The translations under genes and the position numbers were made by a program. DNA of 41,257 nt, taken from the NCBI GenBank assembly GCA_003225215.1, contig QIBC01000029.1, positions 1 through 41,257 on the forward strand, given 5' to 3'. Within the stretch, counting starts at the first letter, position 1; every line of letters begins with the position of its first letter. The stretch is from Acidobacteriota bacterium. GTDB taxonomy: Bacteria; Acidobacteriota; Terriglobia; Terriglobales; Acidobacteriaceae. Shown in pieces: positions 15,255 through 23,124 of the stretch. The notes below the pieces were generated by a model, which was not told the origin of the DNA, made no database searches, and saw only the letters and a program-made list of their open reading frames with translations.

Positions 15255-16289
15255 ATGCTCGATCTGGGCAAGACTCCTCATCGTCGCTGGAATCCGCTAT
15301 TGCGCGAGTGGGTCCTGGTTTCGCCGCACCGCACTGAACGTCCATGGCAGGGACAAGTTGAGAAGCCTGCGGCGGAACAGCGGCCGAAATACGATCCCCA
15401 CTGTTATCTCTGTCCGGGCAATTCCCGCGCCGGAGGACACAGGAATCCCAATTACAGCGGCACCTTCGTTTTCGACAACGACTACGCAGCACTGGTACCG
15501 GGCGCGCCGACGGGAAACATTCGTGAATCATCGTTGATCGTTGCTGAGTCGGAGCGAGGAATTTGTCGCGTCATCTGCTTTTCTCCTCGGCATGACCTTA
15601 CGATTTCCAATATGGGAATCGACGGTGTGACAAATGTCGTCGGCATTTGGAGCGAGCAATACCAGGAATTGGGAGCCATTGAGTGGGTTCGCTATGTCCA
15701 GATCTTTGAGAATCGTGGGGAGATGATGGGGGCGAGTAATCCGCATCCTCATTGCCAGGTTTGGGCCAACGAAACCATTCCCAACTATCCCGCAAGCGAG
15801 CAAAGCGCATTACTGGAATTCCGTAAGGACCACGGCAAGTGCATGCTTTGCGAGTATCTGCGTCTGGAGAAAGCGCAGTCCATCCGCGTAATTTGCGAGA
15901 ACAATTTCTTCACCGTCGTGGTTCCCTTCTGGGCGGTCTGGCCGTTCGAAGTTCTGGTTCTTGCCAACGAGCACGTCACCGGGATGGATCAGTTCTCGCC
16001 CGATGCCCAAAGAGCTCTGGCCGACATTCTGAAATGCATCACCTCTCGCTACGACAATGTCTTTGAAGTTTCATTTCCGTACTCGATGGGATTCCATCAG
16101 AGTCCGACCGACGGCGAAGAGCATTCGGAATGGCATTTCCACGCGCACTTCTATCCTCCTCTTCTGCGCTCCGCAACCGTACGCAAATTCATGGTTGGCT
16201 ACGAGATGCTGGCTACGCCCCAGCGCGATATAACGCCGGAGAGTGCAGCGGAGAGATTGCGGTCGGCACCTGAGACGCCGCTTGACTGA
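15255..16289 (+). CDS. galT: galactose-1-phosphate uridylyltransferase
   Basis: This enzyme transfers UMP from UDP-glucose to galactose-1-phosphate, completing the Leloir triad. It has 344 residues. The catalytic motif [10 protein letters not shown] (162-170) has H164 and nucleophile H166, which carries the UMP. Candidate metal-binding C50 and C53 lie in DPHCYLCPG, and the C-terminal HFHAHFYPP supplies further histidines. It starts 5 nt after the galK stop. Shortly after its stop comes the inverted second copy of the 63-bp hairpin. Confidence 0.96.
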   Translation: MLDLGKTPHRRWNPLLREWVLVSPHRTERPWQGQVEKPAAEQRPKYDPHCYLCPGNSRAGGHRNPNYSGTFVFDNDYAALVPGAPTGNIRESSLIVAESERGICRVICFSPRHDLTISNMGIDGVTNVVGIWSEQYQELGAIEWVRYVQIFENRGEMMGASNPHPHCQVWANETIPNYPASEQSALLEFRKDHGKCMLCEYLRLEKAQSIRVICENNFFTVVVPFWAVWPFEVLVLANEHVTGMDQFSPDAQRALADILKCITSRYDNVFEVSFPYSMGFHQSPTDGEEHSEWHFHAHFYPPLLRSATVRKFMVGYEMLATPQRDITPESAAERLRSAPETPLD

Positions 16290-16308
16290 GTCAGCTCATG
16301 AGTGAGCG

Positions 16309-16371
16309 GTACCGGCGGCGGTAGCCGCTGGGTCCTACAGGCACGCACCCAGCGGCTACTGCCGCCGGTAC
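16309..16371. repeat. 63-bp hairpin repeat after galT (inverted copy)
   Basis: This is the same 25-nt-arm hairpin as at 7541-7603, with one mismatch in the right arm. The 13-nt loop CCTACAGGCACGC is the reverse complement, bar one base, of the other copy's loop, so the element is flipped. It begins 19 nt after the galT stop. Confidence 0.85.
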
Positions 16372-16435
16372 TGCAGTAACTGAAGAATCCATATAGCATG
16401 ACAATTCGCTCGATCCTGAACAACCATCGAACAAA

Positions 16436-18946
16436 ATGAAGAAACTCCTGCTCGCAGTCTTTCTCTCCTCAGTGATCTTCGCCCAAAACGACAATGCACG
16501 ATCAGCAAGTCAGTCCACAACAGCGCACAGAGACGAAAATCGTCTTCAAGGCCTCAAGCGAAACGACGGATTCATTCCTTTCTACTGGGACGCCAAGAAG
16601 GGTGCGCTCCTCTTCGAGCTCTCGCCCCAGCGCCTGAACGAAGAATTCATCTATTTCACCGGCTTGAGCAGCGGCGTCGGATCGATCGAGATGTTTGCCG
16701 ATCGCAGCAGTGTCGGAGGCTCACAGTTATGCCGCTTCGTGCGCTCAGGGCCAAAGGTGCTGGTGATCGCCGAAAACACCCGCTTCCGCGCGGAGAATGG
16801 AAGCGCTGAGCTGAGACATTCGGTGGAGCGAAGCTTCCCGACGTCGGTCCTTGCCTCCTTGCCGGTTGAAGCAGAGGAGGGTGAAAACCTCATCGTGAAC
16901 GCCAACCCGCTGGTCGTGCGCGATGCGGCAGGACTGCTCGGACAGTTGCGGCGCCCGTCGCGCGCTGTGAATGGCATCATTCGACCGGTGGCAAACGAGA
17001 ACGCCGGAAACTGGCGACTTGACGATCAACGCAGCACAGTCGACCTGGATCACACTCGTGCCTTTGCGTTGAATACAGAGTTCGAGAACATTCTGACCTT
17101 CGCCAGCGATTCCGCGGGACGCACCATAAACAATCCGGAAGCTGGGGTGGTGACGGTCCACGAGCACATCTCGCTGCTAGCGTTGCCCAAAACGGGGTTC
17201 CAGCCGCGAATCGCCGATCCGCGCGTTGGATTCTTCGGCGAACGATTTGACGACTTCTCCAGAACCTACAAAGAATCGTTAAGTCAGCACTACATCGATC
17301 GTTGGCGGCTGGAGAAGAAGGATCCCACGGCCGCTGTCAGCGAGCCAATCAAGCCCATCACCTTCTATCTGGATCGCGCCATTCCTGCGCCCATGCGCTC
17401 AGCCGCGCGTCGTGGAGCGCTGTGGTGGAACCAGGCGTTCGAGCAGGCTGGTTTCCGCAACGCGCTAGTGATCGAGGATCTTCCGGAAGGAGCCGATCCG
17501 CTCGACATCCGGTACCCGACGATCCAATGGACGAATCGCAACGGACGCGGATGGTCCGTGGGCATGGTGCAAACCGATCCTCGCACGGGCGAGATACTGC
17601 ACGCGGTCGTTCAACTCGATTCGCACCGCATGCGTACGGTCAACAACTACTGGAGCGTCGTCTCGCCCGGCTCGGGAGGCGATGACTCAGGAATCGATCT
17701 CTTCGCCGAACTCGACGGCGCCGATCCACAGCTTTCGGAAGACGAGGTCATGACCCGCCGCATTGCCCTGCTCACTTGTCACGAAATGGGACACGTCCTT
17801 GGGCTCGAGCATAATTTTGCTGCCAGCACCTTCAACCGCGGTTCAGTGATGGACTACTTCGCTCCGCGCATTGCCACCCGAAACGATGGCACGGCAGACT
17901 TGAGCGACGCATACATGCAGGGCGTGGGCAGCTATGACAAGTTTGCAATCGAATGGGGATACAGCACGAGTGATTCGGCACAGGCCCCGCCTCCACAGGA
18001 TCCGCGCGAGAGAGCTAGGCTCGATGGCATAGTGCAGAGAGCACTCAAGCAGGGCATCTTCTGGGGAAATTATGACGATCCGCGCTGGAACGCTTACGAT
18101 GACGGTCCCGATCCGGTGACTTGGTTGCGGCAGATTCTACCCGTCCGTGATGCTCTCGTCGCAGCGTACAGTTCTTCGAATCTGCGCGGTGGAGAGCCTG
18201 TCTCTAGACTCGCATCGCGCCTCGCTCTGGTTTATCTCTTCCATCGTTATGCGTTGGCTTCGGCTATCAACACCGTTGGGAGCGCCAAAATTCCTCCTTC
18301 TCTGGCCGGCGATGGTCAGAAGCCTTTGGAAATATGGAACCCTGCGGCTCAGCGTGAAACCATCAAGCTTTGCTTGCAGGCGCTTCGGCCGGCTGAGCTG
18401 GAGATTCCGGCACGGCTTTGGACTGATCTAGTGCAGTACGAGAACAACGGGAATGACCCTGAGGCGTACAAATCCAGCGCTGGTTACCTGTTCAGTCCTT
18501 ACGATGGTGCGCGCTCCATCGCCGAGATCGTCTTCGGTGGTTTTCTTGATCCCGAGCGACTGGCGCGTATGGATTCGATTCACCACTTTATGTCAACTTC
18601 ACCCTCGAGCGAAGAAGTGCTGTCGCTGTTGGTGAATGGCGCATTCTCAGCACCTGCATCAGGAACGTCCGCGACACCTCCGCGCTCCAGCTCCAACGAT
18701 CTTTCGGATGTCGTACAAAACGAACTGGCGGATCGATTGATGATCCTGGCTGTCAATGACGATGCCACGCCGGAGATTCGCTCGCATGCCTGGACAGCCA
18801 TAAGCAAGGTGTACGCGAGCGCGAAGACCATGCGCAGTGCGACCGCCGGCGACATCACCCGACGGATTGACGCTTTCATGCGCGATCCTAAACAGAACGT
18901 TCCGAAGTTGAAGCCATCGGGTGCACCCGCGGGTCCGCCGATATAG
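16436..18946 (+). CDS. secreted zinc-dependent metalloprotease (DUF5117/DUF5118-type)
   Basis: This is an 836-residue exported protein. The first 17 residues (MKKLLLAVFLSSVIFAQ) form a Sec signal peptide. The region to about 330 matches the DUF5118/DUF5117 N-terminal module as I remember it (start DGFIPFYWDAKKGALLFELS, then HYIDRWRLEKKDP). The catalytic module has the metzincin site HEMGHVLGLEH with H449, E450, H453 and H459, followed by the Met-turn candidate GSVMDYFAP. The C-terminal domain is helical. Such proteins are abundant in Acidobacteriota and Bacteroidota; their substrates are unknown, and degradation of external protein is a reasonable guess. The gene stands alone and is followed 21 bp later by a palindrome pair. 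Confidence 0.9.
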   Translation: MKKLLLAVFLSSVIFAQNDNARSASQSTTAHRDENRLQGLKRNDGFIPFYWDAKKGALLFELSPQRLNEEFIYFTGLSSGVGSIEMFADRSSVGGSQLCRFVRSGPKVLVIAENTRFRAENGSAELRHSVERSFPTSVLASLPVEAEEGENLIVNANPLVVRDAAGLLGQLRRPSRAVNGIIRPVANENAGNWRLDDQRSTVDLDHTRAFALNTEFENILTFASDSAGRTINNPEAGVVTVHEHISLLALPKTGFQPRIADPRVGFFGERFDDFSRTYKESLSQHYIDRWRLEKKDPTAAVSEPIKPITFYLDRAIPAPMRSAARRGALWWNQAFEQAGFRNALVIEDLPEGADPLDIRYPTIQWTNRNGRGWSVGMVQTDPRTGEILHAVVQLDSHRMRTVNNYWSVVSPGSGGDDSGIDLFAELDGADPQLSEDEVMTRRIALLTCHEMGHVLGLEHNFAASTFNRGSVMDYFAPRIATRNDGTADLSDAYMQGVGSYDKFAIEWGYSTSDSAQAPPPQDPRERARLDGIVQRALKQGIFWGNYDDPRWNAYDDGPDPVTWLRQILPVRDALVAAYSSSNLRGGEPVSRLASRLALVYLFHRYALASAINTVGSAKIPPSLAGDGQKPLEIWNPAAQRETIKLCLQALRPAELEIPARLWTDLVQYENNGNDPEAYKSSAGYLFSPYDGARSIAEIVFGGFLDPERLARMDSIHHFMSTSPSSEEVLSLLVNGAFSAPASGTSATPPRSSSNDLSDVVQNELADRLMILAVNDDATPEIRSHAWTAISKVYASAKTMRSATAGDITRRIDAFMRDPKQNVPKLKPSGAPAGPPI

Positions 18947-18967
18947 TCGCGCAGGAGCAAAGGGTAA

Positions 18968-19062
18968 AGACGCAGTATGCTGCGTCTTCACCATGCTGCT
19001 GCGCGGAACACACCGCAATCGAGCCCACATGGTGCATGGTGGAGCCGCAGCGTGCTGCACGC
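18968..19062. repeat. paired palindromes (GACGCAGC family), copy 2, next to the IS
   Basis: The first palindrome AGACGCAGTATGCTGCGTCT is at 18968-18987 (one variant base). A degenerate partner, built on GCAGCGTGCTGC, starts near 19043, the same 75-bp spacing as the other pairs. The IS1595 element begins at its edge. Confidence 0.75.
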
Positions 19063-19088
19063 TTGTCCAAATTAGGGTGATAATATAC

Positions 19089-19117
19089 TTGACTGACCGG
19101 ACCTTTTTGGATATGCT
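19089..19117 (+). promoter_or_regulatory. transposase promoter giving a near-leaderless mRNA
   Basis: TTGACT (19089-19094), 17 bp, TATGCT (19112-19117) is a good sigma-70 match. Transcription would begin around 19124, about 3 nt before the transposase ATG (19127). The mRNA would thus be almost leaderless, a way to keep transposase levels low. Confidence 0.6.
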
Positions 19118-19126
19118 GACTTTGCT

Positions 19127-20095
19127 ATGGAAAGTCCGAAGACCTTACAGCAAGCCATCATTCATTTCAGCGAGTACGAAAACTGCCGTCAGTTCATGAT
19201 CGCGGTTCGCTGGCTAGATGGCAGCGTGAAGTGTCCCATCTGCAATTCAGAGAACGTCATCTACCTGGAGAACGCCCGTCTCTACAAATGCCGCGAGAAT
19301 CACCCGCGTCAGAAGTTCTCTCTCAAAGTGGGAACCGTGTTTGAGGATTCTCCCATTGGTTTAGATAAATGGCTTCCTGCCGTTTGGATGCTGGTGAACT
19401 GCAAGAACGGAGTCAGCTCCTACGAACTTCATCGCGCATTGGGAGTCACCCAGAAAACCGCTTGGTTCATGCTTCACCGCATTCGCCTTGCTGTTCACAG
19501 CGGCTCTTTCAGCAAGAAGCTAGGTGGCCCTGATAGCGAAATCGAAGTGGACGAGAGTTTCATCGGCGGCAAAGCTCGGAACATGCACATTGATGTTCGC
19601 AAACGTCGCATCACCGGAACCGGCGGCAAGGGTAAGGCAATGGTGTTTGGCATCTTGGAACGCGGTGGGCAGGTTCGCACCGCTGTCCTTCTCAATCGCC
19701 AGAAGGAAACCGTCCAACCTGAAATCAAGAAGCACGTTCAAGGCGGAACCGCTCTTTACACCGATGAAATGCTCGGCTATCGCGGGTTGGAAGCGGACTT
19801 CGCGCACAAGGTCGTAGATCACGCGGTTAAATACGTAAATGGCCGCGTACACACAAACGGATTGGAAAACTTCTGGAGTCTGCTGAAGCGCGGACTTGCG
19901 GGAACCTACGTTAGCGTAGAGCCGTTCCACCTGTTCCGGTATCTGGACGAGCAGAGCTTCCGTTACAACAACCGTGCCACTGAGGATAATCCATTGAACG
20001 ATGCTGACCGTTTCAGCTATGCGATGAGTCAGATTGTCGGGAAGCGTTTGACCTATGAGGAGTTGACCGGCAAGGTGGGAGAAACGCCGTTCTAA
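19127..20095 (+). CDS. IS1595 family transposase (ISXO2-like)
   Basis: This is a 322-residue DDE transposase. The N-terminal zinc-ribbon has CPIC (C36, C39) and C55; then comes a helix-turn-helix-like segment (VSSYELHRALGVTQKTAWFMLHRIR, about 96-120), and the ISXO2-type catalytic domain with D142 (EVDESFIGG), D213 (YTDEMLGY) and E247 (NGLENFWSLLKR), matching the family's DDE/N pattern. The length is normal and no frameshift is seen, so it may be active. No Shine-Dalgarno is seen before the ATG, consistent with the promoter lying only a few bases away. Its 3' end overlaps the convergent 65-residue passenger gene by 4 nt. Confidence 0.95.
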   Translation: MESPKTLQQAIIHFSEYENCRQFMIAVRWLDGSVKCPICNSENVIYLENARLYKCRENHPRQKFSLKVGTVFEDSPIGLDKWLPAVWMLVNCKNGVSSYELHRALGVTQKTAWFMLHRIRLAVHSGSFSKKLGGPDSEIEVDESFIGGKARNMHIDVRKRRITGTGGKGKAMVFGILERGGQVRTAVLLNRQKETVQPEIKKHVQGGTALYTDEMLGYRGLEADFAHKVVDHAVKYVNGRVHTNGLENFWSLLKRGLAGTYVSVEPFHLFRYLDEQSFRYNNRATEDNPLNDADRFSYAMSQIVGKRLTYEELTGKVGETPF

Positions 20096-20289
20096 TCCTT
20101 TTGGCCGTTTAAAGCGCGGGAAGCGGAAGTCTTAGACGTTCGCTTCCGCTTCTTGGCTCTTTTCTCGGCATCAAGTTTTGCTTTGATTTCCGAGTGCGGC
20201 ACGGCGACCAATCGCCGCATGAAATCTGTGAACTTGTCGAATTCGCCCGCGTCATTCTTGGCGGAAGGTTTCGGGCGGTTCGTAGCCAC
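20092..20289 (-). CDS. small passenger protein of the IS1595 element, 65 aa
   Basis: This is a 65-residue, very basic protein: an N-terminal Lys/Pro tail, a short helical core FDKFTDFMRRLVAVPHSEIKAK and a Lys/Arg-rich C-terminus (KRAKKRKRTSK). I recall similar small VPHSEIK-type hypothetical proteins in many bacteria but know no function for them. The convergent 4-nt overlap with the transposase and position inside the proposed inverted repeats make it an IS passenger. Its basic tails suggest nucleic-acid contact, which is inference only. Confidence 0.65.
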   Translation of the reverse strand: MATNRPKPSAKNDAGEFDKFTDFMRRLVAVPHSEIKAKLDAEKRAKKRKRTSKTSASRALNGQKD

Positions 20290-20387
20290 GGGACAAGTGT
20301 GCCGTGGCCAGCAGCAGAAGTCAATCGCATCGCACCACTACGGAATATTTATGTGAACTAGTTCATGGAGATTGCGAGCTGCTTGGG

Positions 20388-21242
20388 ATGCTGCGCGCTT
20401 ACTTTGACGAAAGCGGGATTCATGCAGGTTCTCCCGTGTGCGTTGTCGCAGGGTTAATTGCTTCTCCATCGCTTTGTAAGGACTTGGAGCTTGCATGGAG
20501 GCATCACCTCCGCCAGTTCGATCTGCCTTACTTCCATGCGAAAGACTTTGCCAAGGGGAATTCGCCATACCGTCACTGGGGTGCGGCGAGGCGAAGAGAA
20601 TTCCTCTCCGCATCCGGCGACATCACGGAAGCGTGGTGGCGCTCGACTACTCGAATTCCCGACATTGCTTTGTTCGCCTCAGCTATGGACACAGCTCCAT
20701 TTGTCTCACTGCCATTGAATCAACGGCGATGGCTTACTGGAGGAGAAGTCACAGAAAGCGGCAAATGGAAAAGACAGGGTGCGCCGACGAAGCCCTATTT
20801 CGTGCCTTTCCAGCAGATTGTGTTAGACGCGATTAGGCTCACGCCACAGCATCACCGCATCCACTTTGTCTTAGATCGACAGAATGACTACGAGCATAAT
20901 GCGACATTCATTTTCGACCGCTTGTCAGAAAAATATTCCCCAGTAAGAGCGCGTCTTGGAGACATCGTTTATTCAAGCAAGGAGCAGGCCGTTCTTCTTC
21001 AGATCGCAGACTTCGTGGCCTATTCTTGTTACCGATTCCTTACGCACGAAGATAACGACGGTAGCGGAAGGGCGATGTGGACTTATCTGCTGAGCAATTG
21101 GCACACAACGCGCATCGACAAAAGCGGACTCCAGTGGCTAATGAGGACTCGCCCAATCGTTCCGGGCAATTTAGAAAGAGTACCTCAGCGGCTGAAGCCG
21201 GATTTCAGGCCGATTTTAACGGCACGGCTACGCTTGCGCTGA
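20388..21242 (+). CDS. DUF3800 domain protein, IS passenger
   Basis: This is a 284-residue protein of the DUF3800 group, often found on mobile elements; the fold is thought to be RNase H-like, and no activity is established here. The diagnostic N-terminus MLRAYFDESGIHAG has the conserved DES acidic motif; a second acidic site is FVLDRQNDY and the third QIADFVAYSCYRFL. I start it at ATG 20388, because these proteins begin just before YFDES; a longer frame from 20304 adds 28 unrelated residues. The last 20 or so residues (RVPQRLKPDFRPILTARLRLR) are read from a CAGCGGCTGAAGCCG-type intergenic repeat, so the original C-terminus has probably been replaced. Confidence 0.8.
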   Translation: MLRAYFDESGIHAGSPVCVVAGLIASPSLCKDLELAWRHHLRQFDLPYFHAKDFAKGNSPYRHWGAARRREFLSASGDITEAWWRSTTRIPDIALFASAMDTAPFVSLPLNQRRWLTGGEVTESGKWKRQGAPTKPYFVPFQQIVLDAIRLTPQHHRIHFVLDRQNDYEHNATFIFDRLSEKYSPVRARLGDIVYSSKEQAVLLQIADFVAYSCYRFLTHEDNDGSGRAMWTYLLSNWHTTRIDKSGLQWLMRTRPIVPGNLERVPQRLKPDFRPILTARLRLR

Positions 21243-21340
21243 AGCCGTGCCCCTTCAAACCTCAGGAAACCAAGAAACACGCCAGCTTAATTTGGACAGT
21301 CTTGCAGCGTGCTGCGTCGTTACATGCCGTCGGAGGCACT

Positions 21341-22303
21341 TCAAGGAATCAGCACGATTTTGCCGTAGCTGCCCGGCTTCATTACTTCTTCGTGCGCCTT
21401 TGCGGCTTCGGCTAGGGGAAATTCTTTCGCTATTACTGGACGGGCCACGCCACTCTCGAGCGCAGCGTCAAGAGCCGCATAAACACGAGCTCGATCTGCA
21501 TCGGACAAATTGAACAGTGTCATGGCCAGAATGGTTGCGTCGCGGCTCATGGCATCGCGCGGATTGATCTCGATCGTCCCGCGATTACCCACGACGACGA
21601 TGCGTCCACGGAGAGCGACCATCGAGAGATCTTTTCCAAGGTTCTTGTTCGCCAGCATCTCGAGAATGACATCTGCTCCACGGTCGGCCGTGAACTTCTT
21701 TACCTGCTCGGGAACATCGCCCTGTGTGTGATCAAGCACGTGGTGTGCGCCCTGCTCGCTCACAAGAGTCTTTCCCCTTTCGGTACCCGCTGTGCCGATC
21801 ACAGTCATGCCATGGGCTCGCGCCAACTGCACGGCTGCCAGCCCAACCCCGCCGCTGGCGCCATGCACCAGCACAGTCTCGCCCGGTAAACTCTGGGCTT
21901 TATCAAAGAGTGCGCGATATGCAGTCGCGTAAGGGACGCCAATCGCAGCGCCTTGCGGAAAGGAAGTGTTCTTCGGAAGCGGATGAACTTGCGACTCCTG
22001 GCATAACGCAAACTTGGCATAGGCTCCGCTTATTGTCCCCGCAACATATACGCGGTCTCCAACTTTGAACTGCTTCACACCTGGACCTGTTTCAGTGACG
22101 ACGCCGGCCGCGTCCGCACCCGGCGTGTACGGGAGCTGTGGCTTCAGGGCATAGGTTCCAGTGCGAATGTAGGTGTCGAATGGATTTACACCTACAGCAT
22201 GGATTTTCACCACTGCTTGCCGTTCTCCCGGGTACAGATCAGGCACTTCCTCCAGCTTCAATACTTCCGGCCCCCCAAATTGGTGAATACGAATGGCTTT
22301 CAT
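21341..22303 (-). CDS. NADPH:quinone reductase-like zinc-free medium-chain dehydrogenase
   Basis: This is a 320-residue MDR-superfamily enzyme of the quinone oxidoreductase (zeta-crystallin/QOR) type, which reduces quinones or enones with NADPH. The N-terminal GroES-like domain has the typical AVGVNPFDTYIRTGTY and the nucleotide-binding loop VHGASGGVGLAAVQLARAHG sits near residues 145-164. Zinc ligands of the alcohol dehydrogenases are absent. It begins MKAIRIHQFGGPEVLKLEEVP, the family N-terminus. It is a lone gene, lying just outside the right end of the IS element and before a palindromic element. The exact substrate is unknown. Confidence 0.92.
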   Translation of the reverse strand: MKAIRIHQFGGPEVLKLEEVPDLYPGERQAVVKIHAVGVNPFDTYIRTGTYALKPQLPYTPGADAAGVVTETGPGVKQFKVGDRVYVAGTISGAYAKFALCQESQVHPLPKNTSFPQGAAIGVPYATAYRALFDKAQSLPGETVLVHGASGGVGLAAVQLARAHGMTVIGTAGTERGKTLVSEQGAHHVLDHTQGDVPEQVKKFTADRGADVILEMLANKNLGKDLSMVALRGRIVVVGNRGTIEINPRDAMSRDATILAMTLFNLSDADRARVYAALDAALESGVARPVIAKEFPLAEAAKAHEEVMKPGSYGKIVLIP

Positions 22304-22339
22304 CGCAACATGCTCCTGATGCTGATTTAGTTGCCGGCG

Positions 22340-22690
22340 TGTCCAAATTCGCTCTGCTGGAATTGGTCTTGAAGGGGAACGGCTTCACAGGCTGCGGAAA
22401 AACAATTGTGGAATTCTCGAACTGTCATCCTGAAGCCCGATGCTGGCCGAATGATCTCCCGGAATAATCAGACTTGGTTGCTACATCCTGGCTCTTTCAC
22501 GAAGATCTTCGCCGAAATGCCACGACACGGCATGTATGTTCCACTCATCGCGGGAATCCTTCGGCCAACAGAGGCCTCAGGATCACAGTTTCCCAATCAC
22601 TAGGCGTTCCCACAGCATTTTTCAGCAGCCTTTGAAGCCATGCCCCTTCAAAACCAATTCAGAACGAAAGCACGACGGTTGATTTGGACA
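22340..22690. repeat. 351-bp nested palindromic element with IS-like TGTCCAAATT ends
   Basis: The outer ends are TGTCCAAATT (22340) and the inverse GATTTGGACA (to 22690). Inside them the two arms continue to match for about 80-90 bp in inverted order: left AATTGGTCTTGAAGGGGAAC...GGCTTCACAGGCTGCGGAAAAA, right the complement of AATTGGTTTTGAAGGGGCAT...GGCTTCAAAGGCTGCTGAAAAA. The 167-bp repeat copy C is nested in the middle. It fills the 395-bp gap between two minus-strand genes and has no coding capacity. The ends match those of the IS1595 element. Confidence 0.75.
22422..22588. repeat. 167-bp inverted-repeat element, copy C (nested)
   Basis: The left end is CTGTCATCCTGAAGCCCGAT and the right end is TCGGCCAACAGAGGCCTCAG followed by GATCACAG. 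It is somewhat more diverged than the other copies and shares the inner CTGGCTCTTTCACGA and CGGCATGTATGTTC blocks with copy D at 40715. It lies in the centre of the 351-bp palindromic element. Confidence 0.8.
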
Positions 22691-22698
22691 GCCCTGAC

Positions 22699-23064
22699 TT
22701 ATTTCCGATCAATTGAAGCTCCGCGAAGATAGCCGTCCGTCTTGTTGATCCAGTCCTGGCGCGGAGGGTAGAAGACGTCGAGATCTATCGTGTCCTCTAC
22801 GGCTTCGGCCTTGTGCGGAACGTTCGCTGGAATGCAAAGGACTTCCCCGGTACGTACGATGATTTCTTTGCCTTCAATCCAGAACTTCAAAGCACCTTCC
22901 AGAATGTAAGTGACCTGTTCGTTCTCGTGACTGTGCTCGGGGACAACACAACCTCTCTTCAAAAGAACCCGGGCAAGCATGACTTTGTCGCCGGTAATCA
23001 TTTGCCGGTCCAGGAGAGGATTCAACTGCTCAAGCTCCACATCTTTCCAGGCGGTGTATTTCAT
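22699..23064 (-). CDS. cupin domain protein
   Basis: This is a 121-residue single-domain cupin. Motif 1 is recognisable in PEHSHENEQVTYILEGALKFWIEG (metal ligands H, H, E and later H), and motif 2 in GEVLCIPANVPHKAEA. The small beta-barrel usually binds a metal and acts as an isomerase, dioxygenase or sugar sensor; no choice among these can be made here. It is separated by 60 bp from the Gfo/Idh/MocA oxidoreductase on the same strand, so a shared sugar-related role is possible. Confidence 0.88.
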   Translation of the reverse strand: MKYTAWKDVELEQLNPLLDRQMITGDKVMLARVLLKRGCVVPEHSHENEQVTYILEGALKFWIEGKEIIVRTGEVLCIPANVPHKAEAVEDTIDLDVFYPPRQDWINKTDGYLRGASIDRK

Positions 23065-23124
23065 AGGTTCAGACTATCAAGCCTTTCGTGAAAAAGTTGT
23101 TAGCCCCAAGAGCCGCGTACTCCG

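Larger units (their letters stand above)
19064..21298 (+). mobile_element. IS1595-family element with passenger genes, about 2.2 kb
   Basis: The proposed ends are TGTCCAAATTA at 19064-19074 and its exact inverse TAATTTGGACA at 21288-21298. Exactly 5 bp outside each end lies the same 12-bp sequence GCAGCGTGCTGC (19047-19058 and 21304-21315), which may be a target duplication or the halves of the palindromic repeat it entered. Inside are the transposase and two passengers, a minus-strand 65-residue protein and a plus-strand DUF3800 protein. Some IS1595-family elements are known to carry passenger genes. Boundaries are inferred; the true inverted repeats may extend outward. Confidence 0.7.
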
